Below are positions 17,215-27,109 of a stretch of 61,493 bases of DNA, in pieces; position 1 is the stretch's first letter, and every line of letters begins with the position of its first letter. The notes beneath the pieces were generated by a model that worked only from the letters and a program-made list of their open reading frames with translations, made no database searches and was not told the DNA's origin. Source of the stretch: an uncultured Colwellia sp. (lineage in GTDB: Bacteria; Pseudomonadota; Gammaproteobacteria; Enterobacterales; Alteromonadaceae); contig CAJWBY010000007.1 of NCBI GenBank assembly GCA_913020705.1, positions 1 to 61,493 on the forward strand, written 5' to 3'. The position numbers were made by a program, and so were the translations under genes.

Positions 17215-17242
17215 TTAATCCTTAATCCTTAATCCTTAATCT
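17215..17242 (-). repeat. Heptanucleotide tandem repeat carrying the hxlR ribosome-binding site
   Basis: Three perfect copies and one copy with one change of TTAATCC (GGATTAA on the minus strand) end 2 bases before the start codon of the HxlR gene. Each unit junction forms AAGGA; the nearest AAGGA (17219-17223) lies 6 bases from the ATG. Copy-number change by slippage would add or remove alternative ribosome sites. Confidence 0.8.
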
Positions 17243-17255
17243 TTTGCGTTAAGAT

Positions 17256-17310
17256 GCTACAATATTAGTAGCGACATTGCTAGTGGATAGTATTGATTGA
17301 GTAAATCAAT
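17256..17310. promoter_or_regulatory. Two short dyads upstream of hxlR, candidate operators
   Basis: GCTAC-N7-GTAGC (17256-17272) and ATTGATT-N5-AATCAAT (17292-17310) lie 45-100 bases upstream of the HxlR start, where an autoregulatory operator would be expected. They are short and may be chance. Confidence 0.3.
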
Positions 17311-17456
17311 CGAGGAAACCCTTTATTAAATCAATAATCTTCATTATTTTCGTTCAAAGCACTATAGATTGTAATGTAAAGTGACCTTAGCTTGTTGGCT
17401 CATTTAGCTTTATTTAATTCAGCCTCTATCAAATAGTATGCGAAAAGGAATAGTTT

Positions 17457-17858
17457 ATGATCTCAAAAAAAGTAAGGGAGTTATTTGTCTCTCTCATGGA
17501 AGCAAACGATGATTCACCTGTTTCTTATAATATTGAAACTGAACAATATAGTGGCAGTTTTAATAGAGTAGTCGTTGATAAATATATTGAATTAGGCGCG
17601 CTTGAACTTGTTGACGCAGGAGTCGAAGTAACTATTTTAATCAACAATAGAGATGATTTTTTAAGTTCTTTTGCTGCTGGTGTAAGAGAGGCAAAGAATG
17701 GCAGTGACCAGTCATATGCAGATTACAATGCGAATCCATTTGCATTTTCAATCGGTTATGAACACTTTCATCAAGTAGCCAAGAAAAAACAGCCAGTAAG
17801 TGTTTATATATGTCATGGTTTTGAAAGAGAAGATACAGGGTTAGTACATCAACAATAA
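17457..17858 (+). CDS. Conserved-looking hypothetical protein, 133 residues
   Basis: I do not recognise the family. The protein is soluble, slightly acidic, with no signal peptide or membrane segment. Alternating hydrophobic stretches 'LELVDAGVEVTILINNRD' and 'KKKQPVSVYICHGF' suggest a mixed alpha/beta fold. The ATG at 17457 is preceded by AAAAGGA (17443-17449), a good ribosome site, which supports a real gene. It is monocistronic and faces away from hxlR. Confidence 0.7.
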   Translation: MISKKVRELFVSLMEANDDSPVSYNIETEQYSGSFNRVVVDKYIELGALELVDAGVEVTILINNRDDFLSSFAAGVREAKNGSDQSYADYNANPFAFSIGYEHFHQVAKKKQPVSVYICHGFEREDTGLVHQQ

Positions 17859-18029
17859 TCTTGTATAAAAAACTATAAACACATGAATTTTAATTGGTTT
17901 TATAAACGTTGAACATTGTACTAGACTTTGTTTAATATGCCTCATATACCATTATTTAATAGCTAATCTAGCCAGTAATAATCTTATATAAGGCTTATTT
18001 TCATTTCGAAAACGTGAAGTTAAGGGAAG

Positions 18030-19076
18030 TTAACTTTTTAAAGGATGTTCGACTAAATCAAAAGTCGTATTATCATCTCCATAAACAAAAAGACTACACT
18101 TGTTCCAATTCGATGGCAGCTTCCAAGTATTGTTTTCTTCAACCGTATAAATATGACGTTTATTAGCACAGCGAACATCTAATTTATTCAAAGAACCTTT
18201 GATATTCGTTAAAGTGAATTCATTTCTAATTAATGCAGTATGCCAATAATCGTTCGTTTTAATATCAGCCGGAATAATTACATTTTTATCACTATTGATA
18301 TAATCGTCGAGTTGAACCATTAAACGTTCAAATTTTTCTAAATAAGGCTTTGCTGCATCTAATTTAATGATACGTTCGTAGGTTTTAATAGCAGGAATAA
18401 TTTCATTTAAGCTAATTTGTAATAGAAGAATTTCATTTAAAGTAGCGAGTTTATCTTTTTCAGAATAAGACGCTACGTCAGAAAACCTAACCCTGGTTAA
18501 ATGAAATAATTCCAATTCTTTATCATTAATCGCTTTTGCATAATTAGCACCAAATAAGTGTAAATAATTGCTTTCTGATAAATGCATGCTTTTGAATTTA
18601 TTAAACTCAAGCATTAGTTGTTCTACTTGTTCAAAATCTTTATTTTCAAGTGCCGCTACCGATTTTTTATACTTACTCCTAAATCGACGACTTACCCCTT
18701 TTTCCCCGCCATTGTTCATAACAAAATCCATCTGCACACTATTAACACATTGTTGTATGGGTTCACCGTTTTCAAATGCGGGTTGATATTGCCATTTTAA
18801 TATTGCAGATTTTGCTGCTTGTGCAAAGTCTCGACTGCCCGATGTTTCAGTAACTAATACATTAGATACACTGCCGTCTGTTTCAATGATAAAACTTAAC
18901 TTTGCCCAGCCTTCTCGTCTATGTTTTGCTGCGTTTTTAGGATATCTAGGAGAAACTCGTTCAAGAGGTACAGGATCTGTTGTGGTATATAGATGTTTTG
19001 ATAATTCAACAGCAGTAGCTGTATTTAACGTTAATGTCGTTAATAATATACTTGAGGCCAGTAAATACTTATTCAT
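18030..19076 (-). CDS. Exported TonB C-terminal-domain protein with helical tail
   Basis: A 348-residue protein. The signal peptide is about residues 1-22 (cleavage after 'TATA'). A TonB C-terminal domain (about 35-120: 'VSPRYPKNAAKHRREGWAKL', 'ILKWQYQPAFENGEPI') comes directly after it, and a helical TPR-like region follows (about 130-270). Classic TonB has an N-terminal TM anchor, a Pro-rich linker and the domain at the end; here the domain comes first and there is no anchor, so it is unlikely to act as an energy transducer and more likely binds a receptor or another envelope partner. AAGGA lies 6 bases before the ATG. It is divergent from a retropepsin-like gene. Confidence 0.8.
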   Translation of the reverse strand: MNKYLLASSILLTTLTLNTATAVELSKHLYTTTDPVPLERVSPRYPKNAAKHRREGWAKLSFIIETDGSVSNVLVTETSGSRDFAQAAKSAILKWQYQPAFENGEPIQQCVNSVQMDFVMNNGGEKGVSRRFRSKYKKSVAALENKDFEQVEQLMLEFNKFKSMHLSESNYLHLFGANYAKAINDKELELFHLTRVRFSDVASYSEKDKLATLNEILLLQISLNEIIPAIKTYERIIKLDAAKPYLEKFERLMVQLDDYINSDKNVIIPADIKTNDYWHTALIRNEFTLTNIKGSLNKLDVRCANKRHIYTVEENNTWKLPSNWNKCSLFVYGDDNTTFDLVEHPLKS

Positions 19077-19257
19077 TTAAATTCCTTTTTATTCTTTGTA
19101 ACTGTTACCTTATGTTAACATCAAAGATATAGAAATTAAATGCTATTATCTACTTGTTAAAACACACAATATTGAGTTGGTTATGTTCGCTGTTTAGGTT
19201 TAGATAGCCCTGTTTTAATCATTGAATTTAAATTGATCAAAGTACTGAGAAATAATT

Positions 19258-20451
19258 ATGTGGCGTATTTTTTTATTGATTGGTTTTTCCCTTTCTATAG
19301 CCCTTAATATTTATTTGTTTTTACAATTAAATATACATGTAATCGAAACCACTTTTCAGCAAGACGTTAATAATGATTCTCTTCAACGTTTAGCAAGCAT
19401 GAAAAAGAATAAAGGCAACGTTAAAAACAGCGCTAAAATTACATCTAATGAGAGCAGCAAAAATTGGCCACAAACCGTCAATAATATTAAAAATGCCATT
19501 AATGTGAAAGACTATTCTAATGCCAACTTTTTAATTCATACCTTTACCTCCGAACAACAAACTGAATTATCCGAAATACGTCTATATTGGTTGCAAACAA
19601 CGCAGGCATTAATTCAACAAAGATTGTTTACTCATGCCGAAGACTCTATTAATGCTTATTTAGCATTTCAGAGTGACGACATCGACTTTATGTATCAACA
19701 AGTTGATTTATATTGGCAACAACAGTTACCTTTACTTGCCATTAAACACGCTTATGAAGTGCAATATCATCTATTTAATAGAGCTGAAGTTCATGAGGCA
19801 GTTAACGTTGCAAGAGAGCTCGTTCAGCAACAAGTTGATGTGTTAATAAAGAATAATCATTGGCTAGAACTGAGAAACTTGATTGAAGAAGTACTGTTAT
19901 TTGATGCCGAAAGTCTTAAGTTGCAATGGGTGTTTGCTCGAGCACAATATCAGTTAGGCGAATTTGAATATGCTCTTAATGCTGTTGAACCATTACTAAA
20001 CCAACCTAATTATGAAATCAAAGCTCGGACGTTATTAGCTGATATCGAAGCAGCAATAAGAAAACCGCAAAGCATTCCGTTAAGCCGACAAGGTGAACAC
20101 TTTATAGTGCAGGCTCTGATGAATGATACTTTTAATGTGTCGTTAATGTTAGATACTGGTGCCAGTATTTCGTTATTGTCGGAGTCGGCATTTGACGAGT
20201 TAAGCCAATATTCAGATGTTATTTATATTAAAGATTTAAACCTAAATACAGCAGGAGGAATCGTAACCGCTAATATATATCAAGTAGCCGAAGTTTCGAT
20301 ACAAGGTTATGTGGTTAACGATTTCCTCTTTGCAGTAAGTCATTCTTACGCTAATGATTATAATGATGGCTTATTAGGGATGAATTTTTTAAAAGCGTTT
20401 GATTTTCATATTGACCAAAATAACGGTTTATTAATTTTAAAGAATAAATAA
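19258..20451 (+). CDS. Membrane-anchored retropepsin-like aspartic protease with TPR region
   Basis: A 397-residue protein. An N-terminal TM helix (about 4-24) is followed by a helical TPR-like region (about 60-270) and a C-terminal retropepsin domain with the active-site 'LMLDTGASISLLSE' near residue 300 and a second motif 'DGLLGMNFLKAF'. Retropepsin-like bacterial proteases carry one Asp per chain and work as dimers; substrates of this group are not known. The retained D-T-G-A suggests activity. It is divergent from the TonB-domain gene 181 bases away. Confidence 0.85.
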   Translation: MWRIFLLIGFSLSIALNIYLFLQLNIHVIETTFQQDVNNDSLQRLASMKKNKGNVKNSAKITSNESSKNWPQTVNNIKNAINVKDYSNANFLIHTFTSEQQTELSEIRLYWLQTTQALIQQRLFTHAEDSINAYLAFQSDDIDFMYQQVDLYWQQQLPLLAIKHAYEVQYHLFNRAEVHEAVNVARELVQQQVDVLIKNNHWLELRNLIEEVLLFDAESLKLQWVFARAQYQLGEFEYALNAVEPLLNQPNYEIKARTLLADIEAAIRKPQSIPLSRQGEHFIVQALMNDTFNVSLMLDTGASISLLSESAFDELSQYSDVIYIKDLNLNTAGGIVTANIYQVAEVSIQGYVVNDFLFAVSHSYANDYNDGLLGMNFLKAFDFHIDQNNGLLILKNK

Positions 20452-20584
20452 ACCACGATATAAAATATTATCTGTAAATACTGAAGTTGGCTTGATAATA
20501 CCAGTGGCTGTCTTATAGCTTGCACCAATACCCAATAGCTATTAATCTCCAGCTATCTATCAAATTATTTAATGCATAAATTAT

Positions 20585-21580
20585 ATGTTCCCTTTATCTG
20601 TTCTTGATTTAGTCCCAGTAAAAATTGATAAAACACCTGCTGATGCTCTAGCCGAATCTCTGGAATTAGCTCAACATGCTGACGTTTTAGGTTACTTGCG
20701 GTATTGGGTGGCAGAACATCATAATATGGTGGGGATAGCGAGTGCAGCAACGTCTGTTGTTATTGGTTATTTAGCTGCAGGTACTAAAAAGATTAGAGTG
20801 GGGGCGGGGGGAATTATGCTGCCGAACCATTCTCCTTTAATCATTGCTGAACAGTTTGGTACGTTAGAGTCTTTATACCCCAATAGAATAGATCTTGGGT
20901 TAGGAAGAGCGCCTGGAACCGACCAATTAACATGGCAAGCTTTGCGTATCGACCCAAGGGCTTCTGACCGATTTCCACAAGATGTACAAGAGCTACAAGG
21001 ATATTTTGGTCCACTAAAAGTAGGGCAGGCCGTTCAAGCAGTCCCAGGAGCTAACTTAAACGTTCCCCTTTGGATGTTAGGCTCTAGCTTGTTTGGCGCA
21101 CAATTGGCTGCAGAACTTGGTTTGCCTTATGCCTTTGCATCACACTTTGCCCCAGCAGCACTAGATCAGGCATTTGAACAATATCGCCAGCTATTTAGCC
21201 CCTCGAACCAATTAAAAAAACCTTACGCAATGGCATGTGTTTCGGTGATTGTCGCAGATACCAATGAAGAGGCGGAATATTTGTTCACCAGCATGCAGCA
21301 GCGATTTTTAGGTATGATTAGAAATCGACGTGGTAAATTATTACCACCCATCGATAATATTGAAGACTGTTGGAGCCCAATGGAAAAGGCACAAGTTGAG
21401 AGCATGTTAAGTTGTGCCTTTGTTGGTGACTCGGCAACCGTGAAAGATAAACTTCAAGACTTTATTAATAGAACGCAAGCGGATGAATTAATAGTAAATG
21501 CAGGTGTTTTTAGTCAGAGCGCCAGATTACATTCGTATAAATTGTTAGCGGACATTGGTAAAAAACTTGTTCATGGATAA
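20585..21580 (+). CDS. LLM-class flavin-dependent oxidoreductase (luciferase-like)
   Basis: A 331-residue bacterial-luciferase-fold protein close to the YhbW/MsnO8 group: '[10 protein letters not shown]' at the start, '[10 protein letters not shown]' near residue 40, '[13 protein letters not shown]' and '[13 protein letters not shown]'. These enzymes use reduced FMN or F420-like flavins for monooxygenation; the group's substrate is mostly unknown. Length and motifs are complete. The ribosome site is weak. No co-directional partner is close. Confidence 0.9.
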   Translation: MFPLSVLDLVPVKIDKTPADALAESLELAQHADVLGYLRYWVAEHHNMVGIASAATSVVIGYLAAGTKKIRVGAGGIMLPNHSPLIIAEQFGTLESLYPNRIDLGLGRAPGTDQLTWQALRIDPRASDRFPQDVQELQGYFGPLKVGQAVQAVPGANLNVPLWMLGSSLFGAQLAAELGLPYAFASHFAPAALDQAFEQYRQLFSPSNQLKKPYAMACVSVIVADTNEEAEYLFTSMQQRFLGMIRNRRGKLLPPIDNIEDCWSPMEKAQVESMLSCAFVGDSATVKDKLQDFINRTQADELIVNAGVFSQSARLHSYKLLADIGKKLVHG

Positions 21581-21765
21581 ACGTTGGAGAGAATAAAAAC
21601 CTGATGGAATAAATATAAATAGAGAGTATGAATATCCTTTGTCAGACATATATTGTTACCTCTTTAACTAGTTATAACTGAAGTAAACTGGCGACGATTC
21701 GGTCTATAATTATTCGGATATCAGTTAAAAATATAATAAATAAATTATAAAAGGATTAAGTTAGG

Positions 21766-22518
21766 ATGAGAAAATTATTACTACCATTGTTTATTGGGTG
21801 CAGTTTATCTGCAAGTATAGTACAAGCCGATACATTTTCAGATAACATTAAAGTGGCAATGAAAGCTGAACTCCGTTCAGACAAAGATAAAGAGCGTGAT
21901 AGAAACCGTCGTCCAGTAGAAACACTTAAATTTCTTGGTATTCAAGAAGATATGAAGGTTTTAGAGCTAATTCCCGGTGGAGGTTGGTATACAGCTTTAC
22001 TTGCACCTGCTTTGAAAGATAAAGGTAAACTTTACTTAGGTATGGCAAACGATCGAATCAAAGAGGGTTTATTAAAACAAAAAGGTTTCAGTAAAGTTGA
22101 AACGGTAAGTAATGATTCAAAATGGGAACGTAACAAAGAAGAGAAACGTTATAATTTATTAAACATCGAATTTGGTGTAAAAGATATCGATGCCGTTTTA
22201 ACCTTTCGTAATTACCACAATTTATCACTTGCAACTCGTACAACTTTAAACGTAGAAGCGTTAAAAGCACTAAAACCCGGTGGTATTTACGGTATTGTTG
22301 ATCATACTCGTCGCCATATGCAAAGTGAAAATGACGAAAATGGTCGTCGTATAGACCCAGTATTAGTGATTAAAGAAGTTGAAGCCGCAGGTTTTGAATT
22401 TGTCGATTACTCAACTCTTCATTACAAAGCTGATGATGAATTGCGTTACGAAGTAGGGCGTAAATCAGTAACAGGTAACTCCGACAGGTTTACGTTGTTA
22501 TTCAAAAAGCCTATGTAG
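21766..22518 (+). CDS. Exported SAM-dependent methyltransferase-like protein
   Basis: A 250-residue protein with a clear signal peptide (about 1-21, cleavage after 'IVQA') and a class I methyltransferase core: 'VLELIPGGGWYTALLAP' holds the glycine-rich SAM-binding motif near residue 65, and 'DAVLTFRNYHN' follows. It resembles the COG4798 predicted methyltransferases, which are often exported although SAM is cytoplasmic, so the true ligand is unclear. AAGGATTAAGTTAGG precedes the ATG. Confidence 0.85.
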   Translation: MRKLLLPLFIGCSLSASIVQADTFSDNIKVAMKAELRSDKDKERDRNRRPVETLKFLGIQEDMKVLELIPGGGWYTALLAPALKDKGKLYLGMANDRIKEGLLKQKGFSKVETVSNDSKWERNKEEKRYNLLNIEFGVKDIDAVLTFRNYHNLSLATRTTLNVEALKALKPGGIYGIVDHTRRHMQSENDENGRRIDPVLVIKEVEAAGFEFVDYSTLHYKADDELRYEVGRKSVTGNSDRFTLLFKKPM

Positions 22519-22536
22519 TAAAACGATAAAGCATTA

Positions 22537-22593
22537 AGCCTAATATATTAGGCTAGATTCACGGCTGTATTTATTATCTATAAATACAGCCGT
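22537..22593. terminator. Two hairpins between convergent genes
   Basis: An 18-bp perfect palindrome (22537-22554) is followed by a strong hairpin with a 13-bp stem (22561-22573 with 22581-22593) and a 7-nt loop. They lie downstream of the methyltransferase gene and of the convergent GlyGly-CTERM gene. T-runs are lacking, so the termination role is inferred from position. Confidence 0.5.
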
Positions 22594-22706
22594 CAGTATG
22601 CGCAATAAAACTCCAGTAGATACTCAGGTTATTTTTTCAAGCTATAACAGGTACCGCTAAATTTTTTCAAGATTATTGAACGAAAGAAAGTTATTGAAAT
22701 TAATCT

Positions 22707-24581
22707 TTACTGTTTCAAACGCCTTAATCCTAAAAATAATACTATCAATAACCCGTATATAGTCCCTCCCGAGGATTTACTTTTAGACGTTGGTTCACTT
22801 ATTGTTAAATTAAAGTTTCCCTGCGCCTTAAGATTCCCTGTATCAGTTGCAATAACTTCAATATTATAACTACCCACAGTTGATGTTGAACCTGAAATAA
22901 CTCCCTGAGTAGAAATCTCTATACCGCTAGGCAAATTTTCAACTGAGAATGTTAAGTTGTCGTTTTTATCAGCGTCAGTGAAATAACTACTGGCGTCGAA
23001 ATTAAATGAAGAATCAACGTTAAGGCTTTGTGCGGGTATATTCGAACTCAAAAGAGGTGCATCATTTACATTATTGACAACAATAGTAAACGCTTCAATT
23101 TTATCATTATAGGCGTTATTGCTGGCTTGAATAACGATATTGCTGTACTCGCCAACATCACTATTTTCTGGTGTGCCGATTAATGCACCTGAATTATCGT
23201 TAAAGTCAGTCCATAAGGGTTGATTGCTAATGGTAAAAACGATTGAATCAATATTCCCGGCGTAATTTAAGGTTGGTTCAAAACTATAAGGTTGATCTTC
23301 CATTATTTCTAACTCTGGAAAACCTGAAATTTCTGGTGCAGAGTTAGCGACCAAAGGATCACTATCAGCTCCATCAAAGATACCGTCACCATCGGTATCT
23401 GGATTATTGGGATTTGTTCCAGCTAACATTTCATTAATATTCGATAAGCCATCTTTGTCTTTATCTTCTTCACTATCTTTGACCAACGGATCCAATTGAT
23501 GAGTAGTTTCATAATTATCAGGCATACCATCAGAATCAGTGTCAGCCACTAATGGATCAGTTAGATAAGTATGAACTTCATCGCCATCACTTAAACTGTC
23601 GCTATCAGTATCTGGATTATTTATATCTGTGCCATAAACGACTTCATCCGCATTAGTCAAACCATCATTGTCACTGTCTAAACCTATTTTGGATAAGCGA
23701 TAAACGAAAGTAGCGCCAGCTAAAGAGCCTTCGCCAGCCTTTATAACCTGTTCTTTACTACTGCCATCAATCGCGATTCGGTAAACTGAATTCTTAGCGG
23801 TGACTAGAACGTAACCATCACCATCATTTATCAAGCCCGATGCCCCAGTTACTGTTGCCAACTTTGATTTATATGTGCCGTTATTTTTATCAAAAACCAA
23901 TATAGCATTGCTATTTTCAGAGGAAACTAACATATCATTTTGATTAAAAAGAATACTCCTTGGTCTGCTTAAACCGCCTGTCTTTGGTTTTACAACTTCT
24001 TTAGCTTGCTTTGTTGTTAAATCAACTTTTACGATGTTGTCAGTTTTCCAACCTGGTAAATATAGAGAACTATCTTCAATCACAATACCGACATCAATGC
24101 CATCGAGGTACGAATTCCCTGCAGGCAAAATAGTATCGGTAATTTTCCAGGTTTGTGTGTCTATTTTCACAACCTTGTTTTGAGTGAAACTCGCGGTATA
24201 CATCATTCCTTGCTCGTCTATCACCGCTGAGATAGGATTAGATATATAACTATTTCCACTTCCAGGACCAAGCAATGTCGAACCATTAGATAATGTTTCT
24301 CGATCAAACTTTAACATTCGACCATTATTCTCACTGATAACTAAAACGTCGCCATCTGGTGCTTCAAGGATTCCTAACGGACCGTCTATTAAACCTTGGC
24401 TATCAAGATTTCTAATATACTCACCACTACAGCCATCATATATTTTTACGTTATTACGAGTCCAACTACTAACGAGTAATAATGAGTCACAATTTTCATC
24501 TCCTAAATCCTGTGCATAAGACAAATTTGGTAAAGAAATTAAACTTAGGACTACGGCTGTTGAAAGATATTTCATATTCAT
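22707..24581 (-). CDS. Secreted beta-propeller / TSP3 / Ig-like GlyGly-CTERM protein
   Basis: A 624-residue protein with a signal peptide (about 1-23), an NHL-like six-bladed propeller region (about 30-295: 'PLGILEAPDGDVLVISE', 'LFNQNDMLVSSENSN'), Ca-binding thrombospondin type 3 repeats (about 300-410, repeated 'DTDSDGMPD' and 'DTDGDGIFDG'), two Ig-like/cadherin-like domains (about 415-595), and a C-terminal 'SSGGTIYGLLIVLFLGLRRL' GlyGly-CTERM signal. That tail is the substrate signal of rhombosortase, acting after type II secretion, so a surface or released protein is expected. The binding partner is unknown. It is divergent from a CadC-like regulator. Confidence 0.88.
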   Translation of the reverse strand: MNMKYLSTAVVLSLISLPNLSYAQDLGDENCDSLLLVSSWTRNNVKIYDGCSGEYIRNLDSQGLIDGPLGILEAPDGDVLVISENNGRMLKFDRETLSNGSTLLGPGSGNSYISNPISAVIDEQGMMYTASFTQNKVVKIDTQTWKITDTILPAGNSYLDGIDVGIVIEDSSLYLPGWKTDNIVKVDLTTKQAKEVVKPKTGGLSRPRSILFNQNDMLVSSENSNAILVFDKNNGTYKSKLATVTGASGLINDGDGYVLVTAKNSVYRIAIDGSSKEQVIKAGEGSLAGATFVYRLSKIGLDSDNDGLTNADEVVYGTDINNPDTDSDSLSDGDEVHTYLTDPLVADTDSDGMPDNYETTHQLDPLVKDSEEDKDKDGLSNINEMLAGTNPNNPDTDGDGIFDGADSDPLVANSAPEISGFPELEIMEDQPYSFEPTLNYAGNIDSIVFTISNQPLWTDFNDNSGALIGTPENSDVGEYSNIVIQASNNAYNDKIEAFTIVVNNVNDAPLLSSNIPAQSLNVDSSFNFDASSYFTDADKNDNLTFSVENLPSGIEISTQGVISGSTSTVGSYNIEVIATDTGNLKAQGNFNLTISEPTSKSKSSGGTIYGLLIVLFLGLRRLKQ

Positions 24582-24732
24582 GCTTCTCTATGTTATGTGT
24601 ATTCAATGTGTAACTAAAACATACATAAACCATTGATATAAAAGCCTTCGGATAAGTTCCTAATTTCCTCCACAATTTATCCTTTTATCGTTATACTGAC
24701 GAATAATCAAGTTTTAGGTGTTTTTCATAACC

Positions 24733-26793
24733 ATGCAACAATCAATTCGGCCCGCTATTAAACGACCCTGTAAAATAGGTGATTGGCAATTTGATCCCAC
24801 CGACGGCAGGCTAAAAAGTGTCGATAAATCCGTAAAATTACAACCGAGATTAAGCCTATTACTGTCACTGTTTATTGCAAACAGTAATGAACTTTTGACG
24901 AGAGAACAACTAACAGAAATACTTTGGAAAGATAAAGTTGTAAATGAGGATGCATTATCAAGGTGTATTGCGGAACTTAGGTCTGCTTTAAAAGACGATA
25001 GACAAAGTCCAAAGTTTATCGAGACAATTCCTAAAAAAGGCTATCGTTTCATATACCAGTTAAAGGTTCCCGTTAAGCAATATAAAATACCATTGTTTAC
25101 CGTGATACTTTTAATCATTGTTATTGTTTCATTATTTTTTATCAATGGTTCACTCATCCCAAAACATGATAAGGCTTTAAAACAGGGGCTTATTAATGCC
25201 AAACGTCTTACTATAGATGACTTATTGGAACATACGCCTGAAATATCGCCAGATGGAAAAATGACGGCGTTTACTTCTCGAAGCAATAAGCGACTCGTGG
25301 TTAAAGTTGTAGATAATGAAGGGAAGTTGTTACATACAATAACAGATGACGTTGAAAGTCTTAAATCACCAACTTTTAGTGCTGATAGTAAATCATTAAC
25401 CGTTGCTTCCGTATCAAAAGAAATACCTTGCACTATTTTTCATTATGATTTGCTCACTAAAAGTCGAATCAACATCGGTGAATGTGTTTTGCCAAATCGT
25501 TCAGGCATTTTTAGCTGGTCTTCTGACAGTAATTTCTTAGCTTTTGTCGCGAAAGATTCTATTCGTAATGTTGCCGCGATATGGTTATATGACCGAGTTC
25601 AACAAACAAGAACACAGTTAAGCGTTCCCAATAACAATGGGTATTTTGATACTCGCCCAAGATTCTCACCAAATAATAAGAAAGTTGCCTTTACCCGAGG
25701 AAGTCAATCAGTCAGAAATCTCGTTTCAATTGACTTGAACAGCCCTAGTACTGTTTTTCAGATAACCGACCAGAAAAATTATATCTCCAGTTTTACATGG
25801 TTAAAAGACAATAAAAATCTATTATTTGATAGTGATAAACGCGGTGAACGAAACTTATGGATGATTAATTCTTTGACTAAAAAAGAGACTTTGCTAGGCG
25901 CGAGAGATGCACAATATCCATCGCTAAACCAGGATAACTCAATTTTGACCTTTCTGGATGTGCGTTATAAAGCTAATATTTGGTCAGTTAATTTATCTAA
26001 CAATGAAGATAAATTATTACCACTGACTCGCTCAATAAAATATAATAATATGCCCAGTTTCTCTCCTGACGGTAGCCAGATCGCATTTACAAGTAATCGA
26101 CAAGGGAAAAGCGCAATTTGGCTATATTCTCTAGTAACAAATAAGCAACGTAAACTGTTTAGTCTTGACGAAGAAAATTTGATATTACCCAGTTGGTCAC
26201 CTTCAGGTGATAAATTGCTTGTCAGTTATAAGAATGCCACTGAATATGGCTGCTACCAATATGACATTATCAATCAACATTACGAATCTGTTGGTAAATT
26301 TGAAAAAGAGTATTATTCATGTTTATACGGTGCCGATGGCGATATTTTTGCGATGACCAAGGAAGAAGATAAAGCCTCGCAAATTATTAAAATAAAGGGT
26401 AATAAAATAATAAAACGTATGGCTATTGACGGTGTAAATAAGATGATGTTATTGAATGATAACGTATTAATATACTCTTCGAAGAACAACGATGGCTTAC
26501 ATATGATGTCTCTTTCAGGGGAAGACTTAGGGATTGTTTTACCGAATTTTACTCACGATTTTTATGAACATTGGACAGCTTATGATGGAACAATTTATTA
26601 TCCTAAATTAGAAGAGAGAAAGGGTATATGGCGTTATCATGTTAATTCAGGTGAAGATACATTTGTGAGTAAACATCTGCCCTCTGCTATAGGTAATACA
26701 TTAGCGATTTCACCTGACCAGAGTATGTTGCTAATTTCCCGAACAGATAATGTAGATTCTGATATTTTTATCAGTACATTAACGTATGAATAA
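24733..26793 (+). CDS. CadC-like membrane transcriptional regulator with PD40 propeller
   Basis: A protein of about 686 residues. An OmpR/PhoB-type winged helix is N-terminal (about 10-100: 'LLTREQLTEILWKDKVVNED', 'SRCIAELRSALKDD', 'FIETIPKKGYRFIY'), one TM helix follows (about 120-142), then a periplasmic beta-propeller of PD40/TolB-like blades ('FSPNNKKVAFTR', 'FSPDGSQIAFTSN', 'WSPSGDKLLVSY'). This one-component design senses in the periplasm and binds DNA from the membrane. ATG 24733 is chosen over GTG 24718. It is divergent from the GlyGly-CTERM gene across about 150 bases, a likely target (inference). The 316 bases after it (26794-27109) hold nothing I can identify. Confidence 0.88.
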   Translation: MQQSIRPAIKRPCKIGDWQFDPTDGRLKSVDKSVKLQPRLSLLLSLFIANSNELLTREQLTEILWKDKVVNEDALSRCIAELRSALKDDRQSPKFIETIPKKGYRFIYQLKVPVKQYKIPLFTVILLIIVIVSLFFINGSLIPKHDKALKQGLINAKRLTIDDLLEHTPEISPDGKMTAFTSRSNKRLVVKVVDNEGKLLHTITDDVESLKSPTFSADSKSLTVASVSKEIPCTIFHYDLLTKSRINIGECVLPNRSGIFSWSSDSNFLAFVAKDSIRNVAAIWLYDRVQQTRTQLSVPNNNGYFDTRPRFSPNNKKVAFTRGSQSVRNLVSIDLNSPSTVFQITDQKNYISSFTWLKDNKNLLFDSDKRGERNLWMINSLTKKETLLGARDAQYPSLNQDNSILTFLDVRYKANIWSVNLSNNEDKLLPLTRSIKYNNMPSFSPDGSQIAFTSNRQGKSAIWLYSLVTNKQRKLFSLDEENLILPSWSPSGDKLLVSYKNATEYGCYQYDIINQHYESVGKFEKEYYSCLYGADGDIFAMTKEEDKASQIIKIKGNKIIKRMAIDGVNKMMLLNDNVLIYSSKNNDGLHMMSLSGEDLGIVLPNFTHDFYEHWTAYDGTIYYPKLEERKGIWRYHVNSGEDTFVSKHLPSAIGNTLAISPDQSMLLISRTDNVDSDIFISTLTYE

Positions 26794-27109
26794 TAGTAAA
26801 TATTAAGAATATAATAAAAGCCTATGAAGTAAATTAACAAAGTTATACGAAAAAACTGTAAAAATGTCGATATAGGGTCTATTTTACACAACTGTATGTC
26901 TTTAATTCCGAGTATCAGAGATAAAGAACCGTGGCAAGATATAAGTCACTGACATAATTAACGATGATGTGGTTCAATAGAAAAAATATAGGCTCAGACT
27001 AATCGATAAGTTTGTTCTAAATTTCTAAGTTATATTGCTAATAACCAATTTGATTCTAAAGACTATATTAATAAACTTACATCTAATAAATAACTAAACA
27101 TGGACAAGT

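Noticed and set aside
25041..25433. 130-codon ORF antisense to the CadC-like regulator
   Set aside because: It covers the strand opposite the regulator's TM helix and first propeller blades; no ribosome site and no family features.
26896..26952. Short ORF 'MSLIPSIRDKEPWQDISH' that looks a little like a transposase fragment ('DKEPW')
   Set aside because: Only 18 codons, no inverted repeats or other transposase parts nearby; the similarity is too short to support.
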